Origin: Nitrospinota bacterium
Lineage (GTDB): Bacteria; UBA8248
Reading direction: 5' to 3'
DNA: 11,082 nt
NCBI GenBank assembly: GCA_011523725.1
Contig: WTGD01000263.1
Span: 1-11,082 of the forward strand
The notes below the pieces were generated by a model. It saw only the letters and a program-made list of their open reading frames with translations, made no database searches and was not told where the DNA came from. This document shows positions 1 to 6,280 of the stretch, in pieces (position 1 is the stretch's first letter; each line of letters starts with the position of its first letter). A program made the position numbers and the translations under genes.

Positions 1-1427
1 CGGTAGGGTCCGGCCTTCGAGGTATGAGACGGCCCCGCGATGTCGAGGTGCACCCAGGGCGTCTCGTCGGCGAAGTGCTGCAAGAAGGCCGCCGCGGTGT
101 TCGCCCCGCCCCAGCGGCCGCCCGAGATGTTGCACATGTCGGCGATCTTGCCCTTCATCGCCTCGCCGTATTCCGGGAAGAGCGGCATGTGCCAGACGCG
201 GTCGCCGGTGCGATCGCCCAGGTCGCGCACGCGCTCCAGCAACTCGTCGTGCGTTCCGTACATGCCCGTCACCTTCTGGCCGAGCGCCACCATGCACGCC
301 CCCGTCAGGGTGGCGAGATCGATCATGCACTGGGGCTTGTACTTCTCGCGCGTGTAGTGGAGCGCGTCGGCGAGCACGAGCCTGCCCTCGGCGTCGGTGT
401 TGTGGATTTCGACCGTCGTTCCCTTCATCGAGCGCACGATGTCGCCGGGGCGGGTGGCGTCGCCGTCCACCATGTTCTCCACGAGGCCCGCCACGCCCAC
501 CACGGGCACGCGGGGCTTCGAGCGCGCGACGGCGAGCATCGCGCCCAGCACGGCGGCGGCCCCGCTCATGTCGGTCGTCATGAGTTCGAGCCCGCCGCTC
601 GGCTTGATGGATATGCCGCCGGTGTCGAACGTCACCCCCTTGCCGACGAAGGCGATTGGCTTCGTCCTGGAACCCTGGGGCCTGTACTCCAGTATGACCA
701 TGCGCGCCGGCTCGCTGCTGCCCCGACTTACAGAGAGGAGCGCGCCCATCTTCATTCTTTCCATCTGCTTCTCATCCAGCACGCGGCAGCGAAGGCCCTC
801 GCGCCGCGCCATCGCGCGCGCCATTCCGGCGAGTGCGGGCGGGCGCTTCTCGTTGCTGGGCGTGTTGATGAGGTCGCGCGCGTAGTTCGTTCCCTCGCAC
901 AGGGCGCGCCCGTAACGCACGCCGCGCCGCATCGCGCTCAGGTTCTTATTCGGCCCGCCACACAAAACGGCCCGCGAGACTTCCGTTTTCTCCTCCCCGT
1001 CCGCGCTCTTGTACTTATCCATACGGTAGAGGCCGAGGCCCACGCCCTCCACGACCGCCTGGGCCGCCCCACGGGCATCGAGACCCTCATTCACGAGGGA
1101 GGAAGCCGAGACGGCGATGCTCCCGAGCCTCTCCGCGCGCGCGCGCTTCGCCGCCAGCGCGGACGCGCAACGAATCGATTCCGGCGTAGCCGCATCGCCC
1201 ATCCCTGCGAGAATCGCGAACCTGGGTCCCCCTCCCTCGGGCATCGGCAAGACGGAGACCTGCCCCTCCTTCCCTTCGAACACCTTGCGCTCGCGCAAGG
1301 AGGCCAGCGCGCCGCCCAGCGTTTTTTCGAGATGTTCGTCCTTCTCGTCTTTCCTCATGAGGCGAACCAGGGCGTCCGTCCCCTGGTCGCGCCCATCACC
1401 GCCCGCAACGGAGAACCGCATATCCAT
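1..1427 (-). CDS. pepA: Leucyl aminopeptidase, M17 family (C-terminus cut by window edge)
   Basis: This is a cytosolic dinuclear-metal exopeptidase that removes N-terminal residues from peptides. About 475 residues are visible against roughly 500 in the family, so some 25 C-terminal residues lie beyond position 1. The M17 signature NTDAEGRL is at residues 343-350. The metal ligands match the E. coli PepA set with a constant offset of seven: K263, D268 (in GKGVTFDTGG), D286, D345 and E347. The catalytic K275 and R349 are also present, so the enzyme should be active. The N-terminal roughly 170 residues are the more variable family domain. Two in-frame ATGs compete for the start. The one at 1427 has AGGA 7 nt upstream, and the one at 1421 has GAGGAG 6 nt upstream, so the true start could be two codons later. 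The gene diverges from the cupin gene and shows no functional tie to the rest of the window. It looks like an ordinary housekeeping gene. Confidence 0.95.
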   Translation of the reverse strand, partial: MDMRFSVAGGDGRDQGTDALVRLMRKDEKDEHLEKTLGGALASLRERKVFEGKEGQVSVLPMPEGGGPRFAILAGMGDAATPESIRCASALAAKRARAERLGSIAVSASSLVNEGLDARGAAQAVVEGVGLGLYRMDKYKSADGEEKTEVSRAVLCGGPNKNLSAMRRGVRYGRALCEGTNYARDLINTPSNEKRPPALAGMARAMARREGLRCRVLDEKQMERMKMGALLSVSRGSSEPARMVILEYRPQGSRTKPIAFVGKGVTFDTGGISIKPSGGLELMTTDMSGAAAVLGAMLAVARSKPRVPVVGVAGLVENMVDGDATRPGDIVRSMKGTTVEIHNTDAEGRLVLADALHYTREKYKPQCMIDLATLTGACMVALGQKVTGMYGTHDELLERVRDLGDRTGDRVWHMPLFPEYGEAMKGKIADMCNISGGRWGGANTAAAFLQHFADETPWVHLDIAGPSHTSKAGPY

Positions 1428-1451
1428 CTCCTCTTCCTGAAAAAGCGCAAA

Positions 1452-1458
1452 GATATAA
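1452..1458 (-). promoter_or_regulatory. Possible -10 element for the aminopeptidase gene
   Basis: On the minus strand this reads TTATATC, about 25 nt upstream of the aminopeptidase start, in an otherwise GC-rich leader. I found no convincing -35 hexamer at the usual distance, so this is a weak call made on the AT-rich core alone. Confidence 0.22.
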
Positions 1459-1548
1459 GCGAAGGGACTTTAGTCTACCCCAGAGCGGCGCGGGGAGCCA
1501 TGCGGATCGGGGCGTCCCGCTCTTTTTTCGTGCGGATGAGCGCACCGA

Positions 1549-1578
1549 TTGTCTTACCCCCGCCCCTGCCCCTAGAAT
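1549..1578 (+). promoter_or_regulatory. Likely sigma-70 type promoter of the cupin gene
   Basis: TTGTCT at 1549-1554 (4 of 6 to consensus) and TAGAAT at 1573-1578 (5 of 6) are separated by 18 nt. Transcription would start near 1585 and leave an untranslated leader of about 87 nt before the cupin ATG. The 18-nt spacer is an unbroken C-rich run. Confidence 0.45.
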
Positions 1579-1671
1579 GATCGCGCATCGTTCACAGACA
1601 ACGGGCGGGCCGGGCGCACCGAAGCCTCTCCGTTCGAAAGCGATCATTTTCCCTCACCCACAGGAGGCGTC

Positions 1672-2109
1672 ATGAGTTTCTACAACTGGGACATGCTCCC
1701 CTTGAGCCACGACCGCCCCGGCGTCGCGCACAGGCGGATTTTCGGCGACAACATCCAGATGCAGCACCTGATCACCGAGCCGGGCGGCACGCCGTCGAAA
1801 CTGCACAATCATCCCGACCACGAGGAGTTCTTCTACATCCAGGCGGGCGAGTGGGAGTTCACGCTCGAAGACGAGGTGCGGCGCATCGGGCCGGGCGACG
1901 TGGTGCACGTCAGGGCGGGCGCGATGCACACCCTGAGGCTCGTGAGCGATGAACCGGGAATGGCGCTCGAAGTGTTCTACCCGATGTGGAACCCCGAACT
2001 CGCAGGCGATATGAAGGATTTCACGATAGACGCCATCAAAAACCGCATGGAGTTCGCCGAAGAGCCCGACGAGATGAACCGCGGCCGCCCGCCGGGACAC
2101 GGGGAATAA
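1672..2109 (+). CDS. Small single-domain cupin protein
   Basis: A 145-residue protein with one complete cupin beta-barrel. Cupin motif 1 begins at G39 and supplies H45, H47 and E51 or E52. Motif 2 (residues 76-90, GDVVHVRAGAMHTL) supplies H86. Together these form the usual 3-His/1-Glu metal site, so a bound divalent metal is expected. The tail after residue 105 is rich in acidic and proline residues and is not part of the barrel. Small cupins of this kind include sugar isomerases, dioxygenases and simple ligand-binding proteins, and nothing here separates those options. AGGAGG sits 4 nt before the ATG, a rather tight spacing. The gene stands alone: the aminopeptidase diverges from it and more than 900 bp of repeat DNA follows. 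It could serve the nearby catabolic genes, but no overlap or shared promoter shows this. Confidence 0.85.
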   Translation: MSFYNWDMLPLSHDRPGVAHRRIFGDNIQMQHLITEPGGTPSKLHNHPDHEEFFYIQAGEWEFTLEDEVRRIGPGDVVHVRAGAMHTLRLVSDEPGMALEVFYPMWNPELAGDMKDFTIDAIKNRMEFAEEPDEMNRGRPPGHGE

Positions 2110-2134
2110 CAGGAGAGCCGCTTGGCGCATCGCC

Positions 2135-2174
2135 CCTCATCCCGAGTAGGCGCGCAGCGCCGTATCGAGGGATG
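2135..2174 (+). repeat. Dispersed hairpin repeat, copy 1
   Basis: This 40-nt stretch just after the cupin gene is nearly identical to the reverse complement of 2387-2427, with about four substitutions and one 1-nt indel. Its middle, GTAGGCGCGCAGCGCC, is itself nearly self-complementary. It resembles the short palindromic intergenic repeats common in large environmental bacterial genomes. Confidence 0.75.
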
Positions 2175-2233
2175 GGGCTGCCATCCTCCCGGCGGACGAA
2201 GATCGCCCTTCGATACAAACGCTCCTTCATCGA

Positions 2234-2564
2234 GGGCTGTTGAAAAAGCCCCATGACAGGGAGGTACAAAAAGGCGATACCCTCGCCGGGCAGAGGGGAC
2301 TTTGCTTTTTCTTGCCCCCCTGTCAAGGGGGGGTAGGGGGGTTGCCTTTATGGTCGAGAGGGCATTCCCTTCGACAGGCTCGGGACATCCTTCGATACGG
2401 CGCTTACGCGCCTACTCAGGATGAGGAAGGCGGGGGGACGGCGGAGCATGTCCTGAACCCTGTCGAAGGGGACGCCTCCCCCGCCGGCAAACCAACCCCC
2501 CTGTATCCCCCCTTAACAGGGGGGTAAAAGCAAAGCTCCTCGACAAGGGGGTTTTCAACAGCCC
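2234..2564. mobile_element. MITE-like nested palindrome, 331 bp, no transposase
   Basis: The ends are a perfect 13-bp inverted repeat, GGGCTGTTGAAAA at 2234-2246 and its complement at 2552-2564. Inside are two further paired arms. The first is 2300-2343 with 2494-2535 (CTTTGCTTTT plus C-run/G-run blocks). The second is 2367-2388 with 2448-2470. The whole unit can therefore fold into one long imperfect hairpin whose loop is about 60 nt. TTCATC lies just outside both ends (2226-2231 and 2565-2570), a possible target duplication of 6 matching bases out of 8. No open frame in it looks like a protein. A non-autonomous element mobilised by a transposase elsewhere is the simplest reading. A pile-up of independent hairpin repeats is the alternative. 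Confidence 0.6.
2387..2427 (-). repeat. Dispersed hairpin repeat, copy 2 (inverted)
   Basis: This is the reverse-complement copy of 2135-2174 and forms the loop region of the 331-bp palindrome. It appears to be either part of that element's centre or a repeat inserted within it. Confidence 0.75.
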
Positions 2565-2584
2565 TTCATCAGTCGCGTTTTACT

Positions 2585-2607
2585 TTCGACCGCTACTCAG
2601 GGTGAGG
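2585..2607 (-). repeat. Dispersed hairpin repeat, truncated copy 3
   Basis: TTCGAC followed by CGCTACTCAGGGTGAGG matches both ends of copy 2, with the central GC-rich segment deleted. The orientation is the same as copy 2. Confidence 0.5.
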
Positions 2608-2671
2608 AAAGTGGGGGAACTTCGTCGCTACCGGGGGAGAGGGAGTTCCCCCCGCCCCTCCAAAAAGGCAC

Positions 2672-2712
2672 AAAAAAACAGGCGGCGCCCGTCGACGCCG
2701 CCTGCTGTTTTT
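2672..2712. terminator. Factor-independent terminator, probably bidirectional
   Basis: CAGGCGGCG (2679-2687) pairs perfectly with CGCCGCCTG (2696-2704) around an 8-nt loop. Seven A residues precede it (2672-2678) and TTTTT follows (2708-2712). Read on the minus strand it is a strong hairpin followed directly by TTTTTTTG, so it most likely ends the minus-strand operon whose last gene stops at 3035, after a 320-nt untranslated tail. Read on the plus strand it could end transcription from the cupin gene across the repeat block. Confidence 0.75.
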
Positions 2713-2763
2713 GAATTTCCCTCAATGTCCCGTTTCAGGTAACACCAAGGGGCAGTTTAGGGT

Positions 2764-2808
2764 TTTTTCAGAACCCTCTTCCGGTGGTGAGCCGTTTTCA
2801 GTACCCTC
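2764..2808. repeat. Short direct repeats, possible insertion sequence end remnant
   Basis: TTTTCAGAACCCTC (2765-2778) recurs as TTTTCAGTACCCTC (2795-2808), 13 of 14 identical, at a 30-bp pitch. Spaced terminal repeats like this occur at the ends of some insertion sequences, for example the IS21 family, but no transposase or opposite end is present here. The identification is speculative. Confidence 0.3.
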
Positions 2809-3034
2809 CGGAGAGATGTGTTGTAGGCGGTTACTATCAAGTTTCTTACCATGACAGCCCTCCTCTTGCTACTTTCGATTTGTACTCTCAAATCCTAGCA
2901 AAGGCCCGGAATCGTGTCAAGAATTTTTTGTCCTCAAAAGCGCCAGGAGATCGCAGTTCCATATATTTCAACACCTTACCATCAAAATTTTTCAGGCGTC
3001 CTTCTCCCTGACCATTTTGCACTCCACGCAATCT
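2809..3034. other. Gene-free, comparatively AT-rich stretch
   Basis: The stretch between the direct repeats and the end of the ring-opening amidohydrolase gene is visibly richer in A and T than its surroundings. It holds several A or T runs and no coding signal I trust. It may be the 3' untranslated region of the minus-strand operon, or remnant DNA from a lost insertion. Confidence 0.45.
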
Positions 3035-4141
3035 CTACGCCTCGATGATGGCGGAAACCACCCCGCCGCCCACAGGCCCCATGTGGAACACGAGGCCGGC
3101 GGAGACGTAGACGGCCGGGTCCTGCACCACGGAGGCGATGACGGCGTTCGCCACGGCGCGCACGGGCCGCGTGCCCAGAACCGAATCCGTCAAGAGCGTG
3201 ACGCGCTTGCCCAGAAGCCTGCCGTCCCACGGCGCGCCCGCTTTGGCGAATGCGTGCACCACCCGGCTCAAATCCTCCTGGCTCGGGAGGCCGTCGAAGT
3301 CGAGCCCTGCGTTTCTAAGCGCCTGCCGGACGGCGTCCGCATCGATCAGGTTCTGCATCACCGCGCGGCCGATCTTGTAGCGGCTCACGGATTGGGAGGA
3401 GTTCGCCAGGACGACGACTTCCGAGCGCATGAGCTCCACGCCCGCCGAGCAGGAGATCATCTCCGAGTACAGGTCGCCCCGGCTGCAGACGTCGGAAATC
3501 TCGAACGAATCGCGCGCGATCTCCCCGATGCCCACCGCCGCGCCCAGGGCCGAGCAGCCGTTCGAGAGGCTCATCGAGCGCGTGGTGTCCGTGCTCACGA
3601 CCTTCTTGCCGCGCGAGGCCGCGTCGTTGATGCGGTCCGACGTCAAAAGCGGGCACTTCACCTGCACGTAGCCCACGTCATCCAGCGAATCCACGCCCGC
3701 CCTCTCGAGCGCCTCCGCCGCCGCCTCGGCCACGAGGTCCACCTGCGCCATCGTACCAAGCTCCTCGGGCAGAAGCTCCCTGCTGAAGGCGACCCCCATG
3801 GAGAGGCGCTTCTCGCCCGGGCCTTCTGCCTCGCCCACGTCGGTTTTCGAAAACGCCACCGCGTGGGGGCTCATGACCCCCTCGCAGCCGCCCGACATCA
3901 CCATCGCGCACATGCCCTGCACCTCGGTGCGGGTGAGGCCGAGCTTCTCCATCATGTAGTCTTCAAAAGAATGGAGCGCGTAGGGCCTCGAATAGTCGTT
4001 CACCCGCCCGTTGCCCTCCGTCTTGGCGATGACGGCCTGAATGTCCGCCGCCTGGATGCGGCCTTCGGCCACCGCCTCCGCGAGACCCGAGACGTCCTCG
4101 GGTCCCGACATCTGGAACTTCACCACCTGGGTATCAAACAC
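3035..4141 (-). CDS. Ring-opening amidohydrolase, cyanuric acid hydrolase/barbiturase family, divergent
   Basis: A 368-residue member of the AtzD/TrzD/barbiturase family, which hydrolyses cyclic amides using three structural repeats, each giving one Lys-Ser pair. All three pairs are visible: K40 (AKTEGNG) with S83 (SGGCEG), K162 (VQVKCPLLT) with S232 (CSAGVEL), and K300 with S347. Length matches the family. Repeat 3 is unusual. Repeats 1 and 2 have Glu four residues after the Ser (E87, E236), but repeat 3 has V351 in SAGLVFHMGP, where canonical enzymes read roughly SGGAEHQGP. The residue pair after K300 is Ala-Gly with no nearby acidic residue. The metal site and substrate preference may therefore differ. 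The start is GTG at 4141, supported by AGGAGG (4149-4154) 7 nt upstream. It lies 61 bp downstream of the co-directional amidohydrolase, so the two are probably co-transcribed. Family membership is secure. The substrate is not. Confidence 0.88.
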   Translation of the reverse strand: MFDTQVVKFQMSGPEDVSGLAEAVAEGRIQAADIQAVIAKTEGNGRVNDYSRPYALHSFEDYMMEKLGLTRTEVQGMCAMVMSGGCEGVMSPHAVAFSKTDVGEAEGPGEKRLSMGVAFSRELLPEELGTMAQVDLVAEAAAEALERAGVDSLDDVGYVQVKCPLLTSDRINDAASRGKKVVSTDTTRSMSLSNGCSALGAAVGIGEIARDSFEISDVCSRGDLYSEMISCSAGVELMRSEVVVLANSSQSVSRYKIGRAVMQNLIDADAVRQALRNAGLDFDGLPSQEDLSRVVHAFAKAGAPWDGRLLGKRVTLLTDSVLGTRPVRAVANAVIASVVQDPAVYVSAGLVFHMGPVGGGVVSAIIEA

Positions 4142-4148
4142 GAGTCCA

Positions 4149-4154
4149 CCTCCT
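4149..4154 (-). promoter_or_regulatory. Ribosome binding site fixing a GTG start
   Basis: AGGAGG on the minus strand, 7 nt before GTG at 4141. There is no closer ATG in frame, so this site decides the start of the ring-opening amidohydrolase. Confidence 0.85.
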
Positions 4155-4202
4155 CAGTATTTGTCATACGCTACAATGTGCTGGATTCACAAAACTTCCG
4201 TT

Positions 4203-5606
4203 TCATCCTCCCGGAACCATCAGACCCGCGCGCTCAACGATGGCCGCGGACGCCGCCTGCGCCTCCTCCCGAATCGAGCGTTCCTCATCCTCGCTCACCC
4301 CGGCCAGGCTTCCCGCCTCCATGAGCGGCTCGCCGTCCACCCAGACCCAGCGAACCTCCGTGCCGTGGGCCTGATACGCGAGAATGGACGGCAGATGATG
4401 ATTCGGGTACATGTGCGGGCCGCTCATGTCGAGCAGAATCATGTCCGCCCGCTTGCCCACCTCGATGCTGCCGATTTCATCCTCCAGGCCGAGGGCGCGC
4501 GCGCCGTTTCGCGTGGCCATGTCGAGCACCTGCTGGGCCGTGATAGCGGCGGGGTCCTGCTGGACCCCCTTGTGGAGCAAACAGGCGAGCCTTATCTCCC
4601 AGAACATGTTGGCCAGATCGTTGCAGTTCGCGTTGTCCGTCCCCAGGGCCACGGGAACCCCGTAGCCCAGCATGCGGGGTACCGGCGATACGCCCGAGCC
4701 CAGATACATGTTGCTGGACGGCAAATGCACCACCTGCGTCCCCGATTCCTTGAGGAGCCGGACATCTTCTTCACTCAAATGGATGCAGTGGCCCGCCACC
4801 AGGCGCTCCGACAGCAGCCCCCAGGCCGCCAGATGCTGCACGACGGGAAGGCCGCCCACTTCCGATTCCATCGGGTCTTCCGATACATGGGTCGAGACGC
4901 GAAGGCCGCGCGCTCCGGCCCATTCGTCCACCTCGCGGAACGTCTCGGGTTTCACGTAGACGGGGATGTTCGGCCCCGGCCAGACGAGGACGCGGCCCCC
5001 CGAGCGGCCGTGGTACTTGTCCACCAGATGGGATGTCTCCTCGAACACCTCGTCCCTTGTCTTGAGGCTGGGCGGAAAGGTCTTGCCCCAGGCGGCGATG
5101 TGGGAGTGCGCCCGCTCGGCGAGTTTTCCCTGTGGCGACATCTCGTTGAAGCTCAATGCGAAGACGCTCCGCATTCCCGAGTCGTCCATGGCCTCTATCA
5201 TCGCCTCGGCCAGCGGAACCGGGATGCGCTCGTTCGTCACCACCGCCGTCGTGCCCGAGCGAATCGCCTCGCACGCGAAGAGCTTGACGGAGAGCGCCGC
5301 ATCCTCGGGCGTATAGGCCACCTGGCCGGGCGCCATGACGTTCAGGCGCCAGTCCATCAGCCGCCTGTCCGCGCCCAGGCCGCCGCGCAGCAGAATGCAC
5401 ATGATGTGGCTGTGGGCGTTTACCAGCCCCGGCATGAGGGCCATTCCCGCGCCGTCGACCACCCGTGCGGCGCCCGCGTTTATCCCGGAGTCCGAAATCC
5501 CGGCGACCCGGCCGTCCTCGACCAGCACCGACGCGCGGGGGATGACCTCGCGCGCATCGTTCTGCGTGAGGACGCAGGCGTTTTCGACCACGAAACGACT
5601 CGCCAT
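4203..5606 (-). CDS. Metal-dependent amidohydrolase, TrzA/AtzA/guanine deaminase-like
   Basis: A 467-residue cytosolic TIM-barrel hydrolase of the amidohydrolase superfamily, group of TrzA, AtzA, 8-oxoguanine and S-adenosylhomocysteine deaminases. These remove amino, halide or similar groups from N-heterocycles with a single Zn or Fe. The ligand set is complete: H65 and H67 (PGLVNAHSH), H240 (STHVSED, with general acid E243), H273 (AGHCIHL) and D324 (GTDNANCND). The C-terminal beta segment GKRADMILLD (residues 384-393) is also typical. The open frame extends upstream to 5765, but the start at 5606 is preferred. It has GGAGG 8 nt upstream, gives the normal family length, and begins with the usual strand MASRFVVENA. 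It is the first gene of a likely operon with the ring-opening amidohydrolase, which suggests sequential steps on one heterocycle. The exact substrate cannot be assigned. Confidence 0.88.
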   Translation of the reverse strand: MASRFVVENACVLTQNDAREVIPRASVLVEDGRVAGISDSGINAGAARVVDGAGMALMPGLVNAHSHIMCILLRGGLGADRRLMDWRLNVMAPGQVAYTPEDAALSVKLFACEAIRSGTTAVVTNERIPVPLAEAMIEAMDDSGMRSVFALSFNEMSPQGKLAERAHSHIAAWGKTFPPSLKTRDEVFEETSHLVDKYHGRSGGRVLVWPGPNIPVYVKPETFREVDEWAGARGLRVSTHVSEDPMESEVGGLPVVQHLAAWGLLSERLVAGHCIHLSEEDVRLLKESGTQVVHLPSSNMYLGSGVSPVPRMLGYGVPVALGTDNANCNDLANMFWEIRLACLLHKGVQQDPAAITAQQVLDMATRNGARALGLEDEIGSIEVGKRADMILLDMSGPHMYPNHHLPSILAYQAHGTEVRWVWVDGEPLMEAGSLAGVSEDEERSIREEAQAASAAIVERAGLMVPGG

Positions 5607-5614
5607 GGGGAAAT

Positions 5615-5619
5615 CCTCC
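5615..5619 (-). promoter_or_regulatory. Ribosome binding site deciding the amidohydrolase start
   Basis: GGAGG on the minus strand, 8 nt before the ATG at 5606. The upstream in-frame start near 5765 would overlap the divergent VOC gene and add a non-family hydrophobic leader. Confidence 0.75.
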
Positions 5620-5706
5620 AGCTTGGTGTTTTCCGCAGGATACGACAATCGGGCGGATTTGAGTATCCCCGGCGCAAGCCGCGCCTTGCCAGAGAGGGAA
5701 AAGAGC

Positions 5707-5734
5707 ATTAAAAGTGTGAGAAAGAACACGACAA
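5707..5734 (-). promoter_or_regulatory. Likely sigma-70 type promoter of the two-amidohydrolase operon
   Basis: On the minus strand, TTGTCG (5729-5734, 4 of 6) and TTTAAT (5707-5712, 5 of 6) are separated by 16 nt. Transcription would begin near 5700 and give a leader of about 94 nt. The -35 box lies only 17 nt before the plus-strand VOC start, so the two divergent transcription units share control space. Confidence 0.5.
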
Positions 5735-5751
5735 CCCGAGGAGAGACGCCG

Positions 5752-6147
5752 ATGTCCAAAATCAAGTTCCTGCAGCACTTCAGCCTCTATTGCCGGGATT
5801 TGCCGGCCATGCACAAGTTTTATAACGAAATCCTGGGGCTTCCCGAAATGCCCCGGCCCCACTTCCCCTTCCCGGGCTACTGGTTCGAGGCGGGAGCGGA
5901 CCACCAGATCCACCTCGCCAAGGTGAGCGACACGCACGTCAAGCATTCCATCAGCGACAACGAGGACAGCTACATGGACCACCACATCGGGATGGTGACC
6001 GAGGATCTGGAGGGGATGAAGGAGAGGCTTAAAGCTAATGACATCCCGTTTCACGACGAGCCCTACGGATATCCCCAAATCTTCTTCAGAGACCCTGAAA
6101 ACAACCTGATCGAGGTCGCATCCACGGCGATGTTCGACATGGAATAA
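5752..6147 (+). CDS. VOC family (glyoxalase/extradiol dioxygenase fold) protein
   Basis: A 131-residue, single-module-pair VOC protein. The first half opens with FLQHFSLYCRDLPAMHKFY (residues 6-24) and the second with HHIGMVTEDLE (77-87), ending in IFFRDPENNLIEV (110-122). This is the usual pair of beta-alpha-beta-beta-beta units. The likely metal ligands are H9, H54 or a neighbour, H78 and E121. VOC proteins include lyases, isomerases, ring-cleaving dioxygenases and drug-binding proteins. This one has the short length of glyoxalase-like or resistance-type members and cannot be placed more finely. GAGGAG (5738-5743) lies 8 nt before the ATG. It diverges from the amidohydrolase operon and is the first of four plus-strand genes, so it may act on a metabolite of that pathway. 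Confidence 0.85.
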   Translation: MSKIKFLQHFSLYCRDLPAMHKFYNEILGLPEMPRPHFPFPGYWFEAGADHQIHLAKVSDTHVKHSISDNEDSYMDHHIGMVTEDLEGMKERLKANDIPFHDEPYGYPQIFFRDPENNLIEVASTAMFDME

Positions 6148-6155
6148 CGAGCGCT

Positions 6156-6180
6156 CGGGCAGGCGCAGACGCCCTGCCCG
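6156..6180 (+). other. Hairpin after the VOC gene
   Basis: CGGGCAGG (6156-6163) pairs with CCTGCCCG (6173-6180), 9 nt after the VOC stop codon. No T-run follows, so it is not a classical factor-independent terminator. It could stabilise or partly attenuate the message before the RidA-like gene. Confidence 0.35.
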
Positions 6181-6280
6181 CCGGATCCCTCTGCCGTTCG
6201 AACCGGTATATCCATCCGGACGACAAGAAAGCCTCCGCTCTCCCGTCGCGGTTTTTCCGCTGATTCATGGAGACCACGCC

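Noticed and set aside
1490..1528. GC-rich inverted segment followed by six T residues, considered as a terminator
   Set aside because: The stem needs a bulge and is only about six pairs with a long loop. No plus-strand gene upstream would need it.
24..1580. Very long plus-strand open frame (518 codons) opposite the aminopeptidase
   Set aside because: It is antisense to a gene with a full M17 motif set, is dominated by Arg, His and Ala, and shows no domain. It is a typical GC-rich shadow frame.
1396..1647. Small minus-strand open frame of 83 codons upstream of the aminopeptidase
   Set aside because: It overlaps the aminopeptidase start in another frame and covers the proposed promoters, and it has no features of a real protein.
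2234..2607. Clustered palindromic repeats considered as a CRISPR array
   Set aside because: The repeats are in inverted orientation with irregular spacing, there are no uniform spacers, and no cas gene is nearby.
2784..3011. Small plus-strand open frame of 75 codons in the AT-rich stretch
   Set aside because: It has no ribosome binding site and no motif, and it overlaps the direct repeats at its start.
3017..4324. Plus-strand open frame of 435 codons opposite the ring-opening amidohydrolase
   Set aside because: It is antisense to a clear family member, with an Arg/His-rich composition and no recognisable motif.
4041..5711. Plus-strand open frame of 556 codons opposite the TrzA-like amidohydrolase
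   Set aside because: It is a shadow of a gene with intact catalytic residues and lacks a plausible ribosome binding site.
5607..5765. N-terminal extension of the TrzA-like amidohydrolase with a hydrophobic, signal-like stretch
   Set aside because: It would overlap the VOC start and place a good promoter and GGAGG inside coding sequence. The family start is at 5606, and enzymes of this group are cytosolic.
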